In this document: positions 45,277-58,900 of the stretch, piece after piece | Layout of the letters: each line of letters begins with the position of its first letter | Position numbering within the stretch: position 1 is the first letter of the stretch | Assembly: GCF_000208745.1 (NCBI RefSeq) | Contig: NC_030854.1 | Location: forward strand, 3,914,741-3,978,740 | Origin: Theobroma cacao | Lineage: Eukaryota; Streptophyta; Magnoliopsida; Malvales; Malvaceae | DNA length: 64,000 nt | Direction of reading: 5' to 3' | Program-made: the position numbers and the translations under genes | The notes under the pieces: model-generated | Told to the model about the DNA's origin: nothing | Seen by the model: the letters and a program-made list of their open reading frames with translations, nothing else | Databases searched by the model: none

Positions 45277-48200
45277 CTAGTCTTGAAGCCATTCATTTCC
45301 ATCAATGTATGAAATGTTCATGTAGGCAGCTGCTTCATATTCAATTAGCTGCTTCCCATAAGAAGCTCTAAACGTGTAGTTTGCACCAGGCCCTAAGCAC
45401 TCATATTCTCCAAAAAGTACCGTCCTGGAAATAGAAACTTTAAATATTACAGGAAATATATATAAAAGGCTTGATCAATGAAAAAATCGCAAGCAATGCT
45501 ATAAAATAATTGCCATGTACAAACATAAAACAACGTGTATATATATAGGATGCAACGTGATGAAAATCAGCAAAAATCACAAGAAAAAAAGTTAATAAAT
45601 TTTGAAAACAGGAGAAGAAAATATAGTTTGAATGTAAGGTTAAAGAAAGGTTTTGTAAATTGTTTGAAAAAATATATGTATAAAGGGTAGGGCTTAAAGG
45701 ACAGACTGGTCCCTAGTGGGGTCTCGCCAGTCATTCCATCCGTCTGGAGCCACAACATCAGACATATAAGTTCTGGAAAAGACGACAGTGGCATAAGCTC
45801 CCCAAGCTCTTCCAAGCCACACGGTCCCGGTTCCCCGGATGATGCAATCCACGAAGGAAAACCCCGTTTGCTCATTCATCGACTGCCTTGCTTGAGCTGT
45901 GATGCATCCGCCAACCCCACTCGTCCGTTCTTTAGCAATTGAATGGATAACGCACCCCTGTAAATAATTGATTACCATTGTAAGTTTCTGACATTTTGGG
46001 ACAAAAAGTTATTGCACTCAACAATTGAATGTGGAGTGGTAGAAGGCAGAAGCAGGTTAGCATGTGGACATCCATGTGATTTGTGACAAAAAAGCTACCT
46101 TGCCACTCATGAGCCCTGTATTATCTGAATGCTATCATCAATTATGGTAGGAGAAGCTAAACCAAAATTGCAAAACCTAACTCAAATTCTTACCTAAATT
46201 GGAATCTAAGAATTAATGGTGACAAGTCTACAGGTCTAAAACTCCCAAAATAACTACACACGTGACATGATTTAGCCTAACCAGAAATATATTTAACGTT
46301 GCCAGAACATTACGACACTTATGCACAGTGTCATGAGTCAATCTTATATAGGACTATGATAGGGTAAAATTACATAGGAGATTAAGACTTTTGTACCTGT
46401 AAGGGAAATGTCCCCCTTTTAAACATTGTAATGGTATTTGGTGACAATTCTAGAAACACTTGTTAAGTCTTTAAAGGGAAAGCCCTTTAGGAAGGGTATA
46501 TCCCTATCTCACACACTGTAATGGCTATTGGTGAGATATTTGCCAATCTTTGTAAACTCTTTATAACGGGTGAGCAGTCGGCAAATAGTTGAGCTGCCTC
46601 ACCAATAAAGGTATGTTTGTGGCGAGTCATCTAGAGTTGTCCCTATAATTTGACGATGACATGTTTTGGTGCCTTTGTACTCATTTTCATATCAATAAAA
46701 CATTTTTCTTTATGTGGCTCTAGTAATTGCGTATATGGTATTTGGTATGCTCTACGATTTCAATGTGCATTGCCTTAATCTAATTTGTGACTATTGTTGA
46801 TGTTTGTTTAGATATAAACGTGTTATTGGCTAGCTTGAATGGAACGTCCACTCAAGCGCCACACGGACTATCACATACTTAAGCGAAGGAGCGTAATTTG
46901 TGACAGTTGGTATCAGAGCACAAGCGAGACGTGTTGAGCTAAAGAGTAAAGATGGCAACCACACAGAGTTCACTAGAAGACCATTAGAGGATTGATTAGC
47001 TAAAAGCCGCAGTGGCTACAATAAAAAGATCAAATGGTCCTGCATAAACAAATATATGAAATTGAAATAGTCTAGTGAGAACTGTTCGAGATAATTAATA
47101 CCTTGAGCAATGAGACCAAGGATACGTTAAGCATTCTCCAAGGTGATATTGAAGAATTGAAAGCTCAGTTAAATCTTTTGGTTATTGTTGCAGGTAATAC
47201 CAATGCAAACTCAGGAGATCAAGGTAAAAAGGCCAAAGTACCTGAACCGAAGCGATACGAAAAGGCTAGAGATGTTAAAGAGTTGGAGAACTTCTTTTTC
47301 TATATTGAATAGTATTTTCAAGCTATGCACATAAAGTCTAAGGAAGACAAAGTGGCAATGGCTTCAATGTATCTTATTGAGGACATGAAGTTCCAAATTC
47401 ATTAATGGTGAATGCCGCATCAACACTTGGGCAGACCTGAAGCAAAAATTGAAGAACTAGTTTTTTCTTTAGAATGCAGAGTGCATGGCTCGGCAAAAGT
47501 TGCGAGAGCTTACGCAAATAGGGTCAGTACAAGAATTTGTGCGAAACTTCTCTACCTTAATGTTAGATATTAAGGATATGACCAAAAAAAATAAATTATT
47601 CTATTTTCTCGAAGGTCTGAAGTCGTAAGTGAAGATAGAGTTACAGCAACAAAAGGTATAAAATGTGGCTTCAGCAATGGTGGCTATTAAATGTCTTACT
47701 GATTATAATGATAACTCCCATAAACGGAAAGACCCTTTATCAAGAACCAGTAGGTTGAGCTTCAACAATAGGACAAAATTCCTAAGAGCTAGCAGACCCT
47801 CAAATGGGGTAAAAGAAAAGAGACCACCTGCTTGGGACACACCACAATCAGGAACAACTGAGCCAATGGGCTTCAAACCTTGAATATCTTGTTTTCTTTG
47901 TAATGAACTTCATAGGGTAGCTAAATACCCACATCGAGCAGCTCTCAATGTGATATGTACGGCTAATGTAGAAGAACCTCGAGCTCAAACCCCAGTTGAA
48001 GAAGTTGAGGAGGAGCCAACACATATAGGTTCTATTTGGTTCTTTAGTGCATTGCAAGTGCAATTAGAAAAGATAAAGAAAGAACCTTAACGAAGTCTTA
48101 TATATGTGGATGTGTTGGTTAATGATAAAAAGACCAAAGCCTAACTGGACACAAAGGCCTCCGATACCTTCATCACTCAGAAAAAGGCAAAAAGATGCAG

Positions 48201-51200
48201 TCTTAAAGTTAAGAAAAACTTCGAGCAAATGAAAGCAATCAACTCGTTAGCTTCAGCTATTATGGGGAACTCCAAAGACATAAAGGTTAAGATTAATTCT
48301 CGGGAGGGAAGGTGAACATGACTGTAGCTATTATAAATGACTTTGATTTTGTCTTGGACTTGGATTTTATGACGAAAACACAAGCCATCTCATTCCCTAG
48401 AGCAAGTTGTCTAATGTTCTTCGGAGAACAACCATATGTGGTACCGGTTACAATTTTACCCAAGTGTGAGAAGAAGATTATATCAACTATCTAGTTCAAG
48501 AAAGGGATCAAAAAAGGAAAACCCTTCTATGTGGCCATGCCTATCTAGAAAGACGGAGATAGCACAAATCCAATACCTGAGGGAGTGAAGCTAACTTTAG
48601 AAAATTTCAAAATATGATGTCAAAACAACTACCTAAGGTCTTACTACCTCAACAAGCTATTGATCATGAAATAGAATTACTTCCAAGCATCAAGCCGCTC
48701 GCAAAAAGGCCATATAGGATGGCTTTCTCAGAGTTAGCAAAGCTAAGGAAGCAATTAGACAAGCTGATTTAAGCTGAATTCATCCGACTATCAAAGGCAC
48801 CTTTTAGGACCCTAAACTCTTTCAGAAGAAACAAGATGAGAGTTTACGATTGTACGTGGATTACCGGGCTTTAAACAAAGTCACAGTCAAGAATAAATAT
48901 CCAATTTCCTTTATAGCAGATCTCTTCCAAATTAGATTTGAGATCGAGCTACCATTAAGTAAGAGTTGTTGAGGAAGATGAATCGAAAATCACCTACGTG
49001 ACGCGGTATAGTGCATTTGAATTTCTTGTTATGCTTTTTGGACTAACTAATGCTTCTGCCACCTTTTACACATTGACGAATTAGGTTTTCCATAATTATT
49101 TAGACAAGTTCGTGGTAATCTACTTTGATGATATCGTGGTGTTCAATTCAACCTTAGAGGAGCATCAAAGGCACTTGCGGTAGGTCTTCTAAAGGTTACC
49201 TGACAAGCAGTTGTATATGAAAAGAGAGAAATGTGCATTTGCGCAAACTCGAATTTAGTTCCTCGATCACATAATCAAACAAGGGCATATTCACATGGAT
49301 ATGCAAAAGGTGAAGGCTATCAAAGAGTGGGTCACCCCAAAGAATACAACCAAGCTTCATTAGTTCTTAGGACTAGCCAATTATAATTAAAGATTCATGA
49401 AGGGATACTCAAAAAGAACGACAATACTCACAGAGCTACTTAAAAATAGATAGAATTGGAGTTGGACACCGTAGTGCCAACAAACTTTCGAAGGCTTGAA
49501 AGACGCGATGATGATGGATTTTGTTTTAACACTCCTTAATATCAAAAAGCCCTTCGAGGTACAAATAAATGCATCAGAATTGACCCTTAGAGGAGTATTG
49601 TTACAAGAAGGATACTCAGTTGCATTTAAAAGACATAAATTAAATAAAGCTTATAGGAGATACACGACATAGGAGAAAGAACTACTAGCAGTGATTCACT
49701 GTTTACGAGACTGACGACACTACTTGCTAAGATCATAACTCGTAGTTAAGACCAACAACACTACTGTAAGTCAATTCCTCACACAGCCAAAACTTACAGC
49801 CAAATAGACAAGATGGTAGGAGTTATTGGCCAAATTTGATTTTTCTTTCAAACACAAAGTCGAAAAGATGAACTATGCAGTAGACGCCCTCAGCAAGACG
49901 AGTTCGTAGCTCTCAAGGTGATCATGTCAATGACAGCCAGCAAAGTGATCACAAATATTTGTAATCTTATTGAATAAAACTTACATCGAGATCCCCAAGC
50001 AATCGCCATTATGAAATTGATGGAGAATGGAAAGTCAAAATGCTTTTTGGTGAAAATGGGACTCCTATTAATAAAAGGATAATGCATATTTGTTCCAAGA
50101 GCGGGAGAGCTGAGGTAGAAGTTGATCCAAGAATGTCACGACACTCTTTAGGTGGGACACCCAAGTTGGCAACGAACTATTGCACTACTAAAACAAGGTT
50201 ACTATTGGCCTTATATGCGACAAGATGTGACGGACTATACCAAGACGTGCCTCATTTAGCAACAAGACAAAGTGTACAAGCAGAGACCGACAAGAATGCT
50301 TGAACCTCTACCAGTGTTGACCGAACCGTGAGAAAACATTTCTCTGGACTTCATAGTTTGACTTTCTAAAGTGGGAGATATGACAACAATCTTGGTAATG
50401 GTGGACCATTTCTCCATGTACGTAACGTTCAACCCTAGTGCAAAAGTTTGGTTCCACAGAAGATACGGCTCGTACAGTTTTTAAACATGTGATAAAATAA
50501 TAAGGTGTTCCAAAGAGCATTGTTAGTGACAAGGATCCAAGGTTTACTGGTTTCTCTTAGAATGAGCTTTTCAAGTTATTAAGCCCAAAACTTAACATAT
50601 CTTCCAATTATCACTCACAAACAAATGGCCAGACAAAACGCTTCAATGGATTGCTAGATGAATATCTGCGACACATTTTACAAGTGAAGCAGAAAAATTG
50701 GCCCAACCTACTAGATATGGCTCAACTATGTTTCAATTCGCAGAAAAGTTTAACCACTAATAAAACCTCTTTCGAAGTCATCACCGGACAGCAACCTAGA
50801 CTTCCTCATATCTCAGTGGAATCATATAGTAGGAAAAGTCCTCGAGTGTTAAACTTTGCTAAGAAGTGGAGACAAAACATTAAAATCACCAGAGCCAATT
50901 TAGAGAAACCTTCTAGCCGCATGAAGAAGTGGGTAGATAAAGGTCGAAGGGAGCAACACTTTAAAGTGGGAGACTTGGTGCTAGTGAAGTTGGCACTTGA
51001 ACAACTTCAATTTTTAAGGAAGAAAGATCAATACTAATACAGAAGTATGAAGGTCTAACATTGATTATGGCCAAGGTGGAGAAGATTTCCTACAAGATTG
51101 ATTTGCCCATGCTGATGAAGGTACACCCCGTGTTTCACATTAGCAACTTGAAGCAGTTCCATGCAAATCTAGCAGATGTAAGCAAGAGTCAAGCCACGAG

Positions 51201-54200
51201 AGTCGCCATTAGCATCAAGCCATCATCACAGTGCAGAGTAGAGGAGATTCTGGTAGGGAAGATTACGATAATCAATCGATAACCAACACAAGAGTATCTG
51301 GTTAGATGGGATGGTTTGGGGCTGGATGAAATCACCTAGGAGGAAGAAGTTGATCTCCACGCCTCTAAGCAGAAGATTGAAGAATTCCAAGCCAACTAGT
51401 CAACGAGGACATCGATAGATTGAGTGGAAGAGGTTGTCGTGAGCCAACCTTGTATAAGGCTATGATAAGGTAAAACTACATAAGAGATTAAGACTTTTGT
51501 ACCGATAAGGGAGATGTCCCCTTTTCAAACATTGCAATGGCATTTGGTGATTGTTTTAGAAACACTTGTTAAGTCTTTAAGAGAAAAACCTTTTAAGAAG
51601 GGAATATCCCCATCTCACACATTGTAATGGCTATTGGTAAAATACTTGTAAATCCTCGTAAACTCTTTATAAGGGGTGAGTAGTAGGCAGATTGTCAGGC
51701 TACCTCATTAGTAACGGTATGTTTGTAGCCAATCATCTAGAGCTGCATCTATGGCCTGACAATGACGTGTTTTGGTCCCTTTGTACTCATTTTCATATCA
51801 ATTAAACATTTTTCTTTATATGGTTCCATTGGTTATGTATATGGCATTTGGTATGCCTTATGATTTTGATGTGCGTTGCCTTAATCTAATTTGTGACTAT
51901 TGTTGATGTTTGTTCATATATAAACACGTTATTGGCTGGCTTGCATGGAAGTGTCTACTTAAGCAATGCACAAACTATCTTATACTTAAGCGAATGAGCG
52001 TAATTTGTAACACACAGCATATGCATAGTGAAATGCCTATGTCCTCAGCCAAACTCGACTTTTGTGTGTGAGTCCTCCCATTTAGTTATTATTTTAATAT
52101 TAAAATGATAAAATTAAGTTATTTTAAACCCCTAAACTAGTCAAGAGTATTTAAATAGCACTTATTCTTTTATTACGTTTACTTAAGTCCCAATATTTTT
52201 ATTTTGGGTCAAATAAACCTTTATGACTAATAATTAACTAATTGTCATTTGTCATTTTATATTCACATGGCACTAACATGACATTTATGTGAAAGGTGAA
52301 AAATGTCACATAATCATGTTATCATATCAAATTAGCATGTCATGTTATCATCAATTATGATATATTAGCATGCCACATCATAATCAATTATAATATTTTT
52401 ACATATCACATGAGCATCACGCGATATAAAATAACAAATGACATTTTGATTAAGTTAATCATTAGTTATAATGGCTTATTTGACTCAAAATAAAAAATAC
52501 AAAAATTTATTTGGATCAAAATAAAAATACAAAGACTTTATTGAACACAATAAAAATATAAAAACTTATTTAAATTTTCTTAAATAATTTAAGATTTTTT
52601 TATATATTATGCTTAAATAACTTAATCTAAATAAGTTGGGCCAAATTTGAATTTAAAATTTATATCTAAATTCGATCCAAAGTGAGTCAGGCCCACGGGC
52701 CTGGACAAGTGACACCTCTACACGTGTGTAAGAGTACACATGTTGAGTTTTACACTTGAAAATGCTAAAAGTCAACTTAAATATAAAAGTTGGATTCTTT
52801 TTTATTTGTCTAAATTTTTTATTAAATTAATTACTCAAATTAACATAACATCAAATTTGAATATTGATTTTGACAATCTCATTTCCCCTTTTTATATTTT
52901 GAAAGTGTAATTTTTGTTTATACTTTATTATATAAATGAATATATCTTATGTTGATAATTTTGTCAGTTAATGCTTATGCCGAGGGGTTATTCATATGAT
53001 AATTTAAAAAAAAAAGAACTGGAATTATTATATTCTATACCCCAAAAAGAATCATGACGCTATAATTTTCAAGGTGAAGGTGGGGTGGCCGCGGATGGTA
53101 AAGCTTTTTCAACAAACAAAAGGCAGGTGTTGTATATGATATTCCAAGATGGAGATGGAGAATAAGGCATCAAATTGCCACTTGGTCATTACTTGTGACA
53201 CTAATCGAAGCTTGTCCTCTTTGTTTTATCGGAGAACCAATACAAAAATTGGCCGAAACAAAGCATTATTATATAAGTAAAAAGAAGAAACAAATTTTGT
53301 TAATTAATTTTATGAGAATATATATGATCAAAAAAGATTTTGTACCTCATAGAGTGATCTAGCATTTCCGAATATGAAATCAATGGAACCTTGTATGAAG
53401 CATCCTTTGAAATAATGCCTACCCCGATCATCAAGAAGGGTGTCTTGGGCTCCATAAAATCCACAATTGTAAAACGCAGCTTGATCACCTGCTATTCTTA
53501 GTGCCACTGCCTGCTTTCCAGTTTCACCAGGAGATGGCTCTGGAGCTGTATTCTTTTGAGAAAATTGGAACCCCCAGCCCAACAAATAGCCACATAAAAT
53601 GAATAAGAAATAAATTTTAACCAATAACTAAATCTCAGTAAATATATAAACAACTTGAGGTTTTACATGTATGAAACAAGGGATTTGAGCTACTTAGTTT
53701 TTGATGATAGATTATGGGACTTAAAAGTGAGGCTTTTTGGTTTTGGCGAAGAAAATTGAGAGTTTAATATAGCTCAACCTTAGCTAATTTGCTGGTAATC
53801 AGACATGATGCACATTGTCAAGATTGCCCTCTCCATGGTCTTGAGCCTCAAATCAGATTCAAAAGATGGGTTTGGGCTTATAATCCAAATACAGTACAGA
53901 AATTTTTATTTTGTTTAAGATGATTTTACCTCTCAACCGAAATAAAAAACGTAAGAGTGACGACTTACCTTAAAGCTAATGTTGTAAGCTGTGAAGTTAG
54001 GAGCAAAGATGGCAACCGAAGAGCTGTACACAGTCCCTCCAGTGGAATCCGCAGTATCATTCCATTCTATTGCTGTCTTGAGAAAACCCTCACCTTGAAT
54101 TATCAAGTTGGATTTGTTGGCATGGATTACTACCTTCTCCCTGTCACCATGTAGTTAGTTTTAATCAGCGAGGCTCCATGCACAAGATTCCATTATGTGT

Positions 54201-54717
54201 AATCAATAGCGTGTGGTTTTTATGGTGCATGTGCAGATACAGAACAAAGAAATCAACAAGTTGTTGAAACTCGAAACCGTTTTAATAATGACCTGTATGT
54301 ACCAGAATAAATGACGATCAAGGTCTTGGAGGGGCTCGAGTCAGGAACAACATCTATCGCCTGCTGCACACTGCTAAAATTCGCACAACCGTTCGAGTCA
54401 ACTGTCAATACAAGAGACACTTTGTACTGAGAAATAAGGCTAGACGTCCATTTGTTATGATCGCATTTGTGCTTACGCCGCCCTCGATGGTGATGGTGGT
54501 GGTGATGATGATGATGGTGGTGGTGGTGATGTCTAGACACCATCCTCGTTAGCAGAGATAGGAATTCACCACTTTGCCTCGCAACTTCAAAAGTATCATG
54601 ACTGTCGGGGGTGACGCTTGATTTGGAGGGGGGAGGAACAGTATACAGAGCAATTAGAATGGAGAACAGTGGAATGAGAAAGGCTAATAGCCAAAAGGAG
54701 ATTGTTTTGATCCTCAT
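45277..54717 (-). CDS. Pectin methylesterase (pectinesterase), PME15-like
   Basis: Five exons on the minus strand, 54293-54717, 53969-54140, 53346-53552, 45707-45957 and 45277-45424, give 400 aa with all GT-AG junctions in frame. The enzyme removes methyl esters from cell-wall homogalacturonan. Residues about 6-27 form a hydrophobic signal or anchor. There is no PMEI pro-region, and the catalytic domain starts near 110. Family motifs are intact: GTYRE (139-143), QAVAL (213-217), QDTL with Asp236, DFIFG with Asp257, and LGRAW with Arg318, the usual LGRPW having Ala for Pro. A run of 15 His (63-77) lies between the anchor and the domain. Intron 3 is 7.4 kb because of a retrotransposon. The in-frame sequence upstream of 54717 has no ATG before a stop. 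I recall Arabidopsis PME15 as similar in length and in a His-rich linker, but that needs alignment. Confidence 0.93.
46329..46905 (+). repeat. 5' LTR of chromovirus
   Basis: 577 bp, partner of 51435-52012, with many substitutions between the two. Confidence 0.92.
46908..46919 (+). other. Primer-binding site (tRNA-iMet)
   Basis: TGGTATCAGAGC starts two bases after the 5' LTR, an exact match to the plant initiator-Met primer site. Confidence 0.9.
46952..51400 (+). pseudogene. Chromovirus gag-pol remnant with chromodomain
   Basis: Read in broken frames. Gag lies at about 47103-47880, followed by a degraded zinc knuckle near 47890 ([14 protein letters not shown], with the last Cys replaced). 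The protease region is about 48090-48480. RT has [20 protein letters not shown] at about 48841-48900 and YFDDIVVF at about 49121-49144. RNase H is about 49500-49900. Integrase (including QTNGQT-like SHTNGQTKR near 50615) runs from about 50100 to 50830. The C-terminus has [11 protein letters not shown] (51121-51153) and a chromodomain piece, YLVRWDGLG (51296-51322). Stops are frequent. Family motifs only; nothing intact. Confidence 0.88.
51435..52012 (+). repeat. 3' LTR of chromovirus
   Basis: 578 bp, followed by the target duplicate CACAG. Confidence 0.92.
52018..53345 (-). other. Remaining part of pectin methylesterase intron 3
   Basis: AT-rich intron sequence with local repeats such as ATGTCATGTTATCA and CATATCACATGAGCATCA near 52310-52420. 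No coding signal. Confidence 0.6.
54487..54531 (-). repeat. 15-codon poly-histidine tract in the pectin methylesterase
   Basis: On the coding strand, 15 consecutive His codons (residues 63-77) in a mixed CAC/CAT order. It is followed by [13 protein letters not shown], a basic linker, before the catalytic domain. Confidence 0.95.
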
Positions 54718-55972
54718 GGTTAATGGTTTGGGGTTAGGTGGAGCATGATGTGATATTGAGCTAAAAGAGGAGGGGCAAGGAATGGCTATATTATTCCCTT
54801 GGGAAGGGGTGATTGGCGTGGGAGGCAAGATATGTATGGGCCTTATTAATGGTGATGTTTGTGCGTCTACTGATGATTACAGCCTCTTCTTCAAAAGTAA
54901 TGGTGCTAGAAAATAAAAAGAGATAAAGACATGAAAGATGGTTAAAGGTTGGAAACTGCATACGCTAAGCCATGAGAGAGAAGGACAGATTACGGCAATG
55001 ATGAAAGTAAAGGAAGTGCGAGATTTGCATGTTTATTGAGTACCAGATACTTCTTGACCAATATAAGATTCGAAAATGATTAATATAATCACGACCTCAA
55101 CCACTATATTGATTTAAATTTGCATGGCGCTTTTGAGTAACCGATGCCATGATAATCAAGAATGCAAACGCCTAAATTAAGCTTTACGCAACCCGCATAA
55201 GGACGGAGAGTTTCTACACGCGGTTATACCCGCTTTAAGAGCTCAACTTGCTTGCCTTTTTGGCTAAAAACGAAATTGGATGGTTTGCTTCAATTTCATG
55301 CCACTGCACATGAGCACTACTCTATTCATGGTCAGAGGCTCGGAGAAATCATTGTTTCTTAGACCACAAAAGTGGGAGGCAACCTACACTTGACAGCGCT
55401 TTTTTGTAACTCTAAAATCAATTACACTGTCGTATAAGTTATCCAGTCAATTTCTTGCTTACTTGTTTACATATCCTTTTTCAGACATCGCCAACATTTG
55501 TGTGAGACAAAGAAAAATAAAAAAATAATGAAGGAAACAACAGCTTTAACATTGAAGTTAGACTTCTGTCCATTGTTGTTCCGTTTTCCTCTCAGCTAAA
55601 AGGCTAGTAAACAAACTTAGAGATCCAACCCCACTCTAGTCCTAATGGACTTTACAGAAAGATCAAAGACATCAAAATATAAACCCCACTAATTTGGAAT
55701 ACCTATTTACTATTCTGCCAAATTCAAGTCTTTTGCCCCTCTGCTTTGCTAACGGTACTAGGATCAGAAAAATTTTAACAGCACTTCACATTGGAGCTCC
55801 TTCCAGTTCACACTTGAGCTCACTTTATCTTCACCTTAAACTGACAGAATAACACATTTATGTACACCTCAATGTCTACTTCCATGCACAAATTAAATAT
55901 TTAAAAAAAAAAACCAAAAGGAAACAAAAAACAGAGAAATGCACTTCCTTTTGCTACAAAATTAGCTCTGCC
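54718..55972 (-). other. Promoter region of pectin methylesterase and spacer to PHD gene
   Basis: About 1.25 kb between the pectin methylesterase ATG and the stop codon of the codirectional PHD gene. No other gene is visible. An upstream in-frame TTG at 54828 lacks an ATG. Confidence 0.5.
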
Positions 55973-58900
55973 TTACTCCACTTCATTATATGACACTGTA
56001 GGCTCAGTACTATTAACAACACGACAGGGAGGAACTTCTTTCTGTAGCATGGAAGTTCCTTTGAAAATCACCATCTGGCAGCAGGATTTTTTATATTCAC
56101 CAAGCTGAAGGACAAGGCAGATGTAAAGTTCCAGTACCAATACCACCCAAGTTAATGTTCAAAAAAAAAAAAATAGCACCCAAGTTGCACAACAGAATAT
56201 AAGCGCATTATGATGTATTAACAAACCTGATCTGGTCTTAACTTCTTGAAACCGAACTTATCTGTCCAGATTGATTCTGCTTCTTCAGCAGCTGGAAGCA
56301 CAAGGTTTTTGACATTCAAGAATGCCAGCAGCTTCTCAATACAGGAGAACAACAACTGGAAGTAGCCCTGTAATGTAATTTAGCTCCACTAAATCAGAAT
56401 TGCTAAGAATGATATTGAAACAGGTGATAAAAGATGCAGCAACTGCCTAGTATATATATATTATACTTTGAAACTAATCATTTCCTAACATCATAAGGAA
56501 CTCAAACAACTGTATTCCTTTCTTACATTGTGTTTTTCTCATTGCCAGTGTGTTCCCAACTAAACTAGGTCCTAAGAACCTTAATATTCAATCCTACATT
56601 ACAAATTATATCCTGCACCCACAATCCCAAATTTGAAAACCTTCCCACTTGCCACTGGTGTGAAAGAATTACATAGCCAGACAATAGCAGACAATTGGAA
56701 ATCCAGCTGACTAGAACCATCTAGAAGAGGTGGGAATTGTAGGAAAAGGTCATACAGACAAAAGTTGGGATCCATTAGCCTCACCTTCCCATGGTTAGCA
56801 ATGCTTGTCGCAACTAAAGGAAGTTCTGCAATTTCTTGCCCAAAAACTCGAATTATTCCAGCTGATACAACGAATGAGCTGCAGCATTAGCAAAAGAGAA
56901 TATTGTCAACATTCTAATAGCAAAAGTATATAATATAAAGCTTTAAATTTTATGCAAATATGCCTTACTTGATTGTCAATACTGCACAGTACATTCCCCC
57001 ATATTCTTGGCCCTTTAAATTCCTTCTGAGAGAGGAAGAGAAAGAAAGATGCACATTTGTCAAAGAAAAAAATTGGACGGTGCACTCGTGTTAATGTGCA
57101 ACCAGCTATTGAAGCACAAGAAACAGTCTCAAGCTTACCCATAAACCATGCATGGGATAAGGTCACGCCCAGTTGTTGCATCAACTATAGGATCGAAACA
57201 TTCCTTTTAAAAAAGGAAAAAAGAGAGAAAATCAGAAAAATTTCAGTAAAATAAGGCAAGCCATGGCTTCACATATCTTCTACTTTTTGACAAATAGAAC
57301 ATAGCCTATCACTTAATTAGCATATTAAATCAGAGTCCCAGAAAGTAAAATTGTCTTGAACTAGAAAATTGCAGTTTGAAATGAAACATACAAATCACAA
57401 GTGAATTTTGCCAAGCAATGTTTCAAATTGGCAGGATAAAATCCTTGTCACATAAATCTAGTTGGATTTTACCTTCTCATATCCCCTAAAAGCCATTAAA
57501 GCAGTCCCTATGCAGAGGCATCAAAGTAGCTATAAAGTGTGATGTTTTTAAGCCAGAGAAACAAAATGCATCCACTTATCAATAGCTTTGGCCTCATGGA
57601 TAAATTACTCTTATGAATTAAATTTTTCCAATCACTTTCTTTCTATAGATAATATTAATATGCCACAAGCTCCAGCATAATAATGTCAAAGCAAGGTAAA
57701 TTGAGATGCCTCCGAATTTTAATGATATTAGCAAAATAAAAGAAGCATATTCTAGGAAAGTAAAAGATAAACATATATAAACTATATAAACTCATTATAT
57801 TGTCTTTCCCTATTACTGTAGTAGAAGTTAAAATGAAAATTAAAAGACAAAGAAAACGAGGAAAGAATGAGAAAAAGAAGCATAAAGGTTAATTAAAGTG
57901 CTACTGACGTTTCCATGCAACACATTCAACCAGAGAGCATACATTCAAAATAAATACTTAAAAACAAACATACGATAATTGCAGTAACTACAGAAAAACA
58001 TTGCATGGGCACTGTTTATCAACAGTGGCAACAACCATTTTTCATAGAATGAAACATCTAAATACAACATGAACAAGACTTACATGGAAGATACCAACTG
58101 CTTGAGAAAGCAACAATCTAGTTTCAGGAGAAGCAAATTTGCCACTAAGAAGCCTCCATCTAACATCAATATTGATATCAGCATCTAAACCCTTTTCCAC
58201 ATACTTCTTCCGTATAACATCCAAAAGGGAGTCTGGAAGCTTTTCAGCTTCACGAATGAGCAACTTCTGCAGTATAGAATGAATCCTACTGCAATCTAAA
58301 CAGCAAAACCACTTTCCTCTTGGTATTTCCTGTTGTACAAGTGACATCAGTATCTTCATCCTTTATAGGATAGCGTCCAATAATCAAAGGTACAAGTAGC
58401 ATCAGGAATGAAGTGTTTCATATCAAATAATCAAAGGTACAACAACAATATTAATAGTAGTACGTACCCTTAGATCAGCCATTTTATGAGTCCTCAAACA
58501 GCCAATATGATATTCTTTTTCACACTGATCCAAAATTATTTTTTAAAATAAAAACACACAAAAAAAAGGTGCCCAAATCAGTGGAAAAACAATTAAAAAG
58601 AAAAACATGTTTAGCAACTTGAGAGCCAATTTACATAACAGGATGAAATGAAAAATGAACATTATACCTGATCACACAGTAAAATTGTCCGAGGACCAAA
58701 TCCTGATTTGCTAAAATCACATGCCCTATAAAATCAAAGAAACAATGATTTCAAGCAAAATCAAAGGGTATTGAGGACAGAAATAAAAAAATTTATAGAA
58801 ACGTCACAATAAAAAAAAGGTCCAAGCAAACTGTACAAAAATAGCCTTATTAAAACTATAAGCTTCAATCAGATTCATCCTAGTGCGTATCCATCACCTG

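Larger units (their letters stand above)
46329..52012 (+). mobile_element. Ty3/gypsy chromovirus inside pectin methylesterase intron 3
   Basis: Full-length LTR element in antisense to its host gene. LTRs are 577 and 578 bp, starting TGTC and ending GACA/AACA. The target duplicate is a perfect CACAG (46324-46328 and 52013-52017). A tRNA-iMet primer site and purine tract (GTGGAAGAGG before 51434) are present. Domain order is gag, protease, RT, RNase H, integrase and chromodomain. The LTRs differ visibly all along, and stops are frequent, so the insertion is old and dead. Intron 3 without it would be about 1.7 kb. Confidence 0.94.

Noticed and set aside
41993..54717. Biosynthetic cluster of UGTs, methyltransferase and pectin methylesterase
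   Set aside because: Nicotinate conjugation could in principle use both methyl and glucosyl transfer, but UGT73C enzymes are not the known nicotinate glucosyltransferases and the spacing and orientations give no support.
54718..54828. Upstream start for the pectin methylesterase at 54828
   Set aside because: The codon there is TTG and no in-frame ATG precedes it before a stop; the ATG at 54717 gives a normal N-terminal hydrophobic segment.
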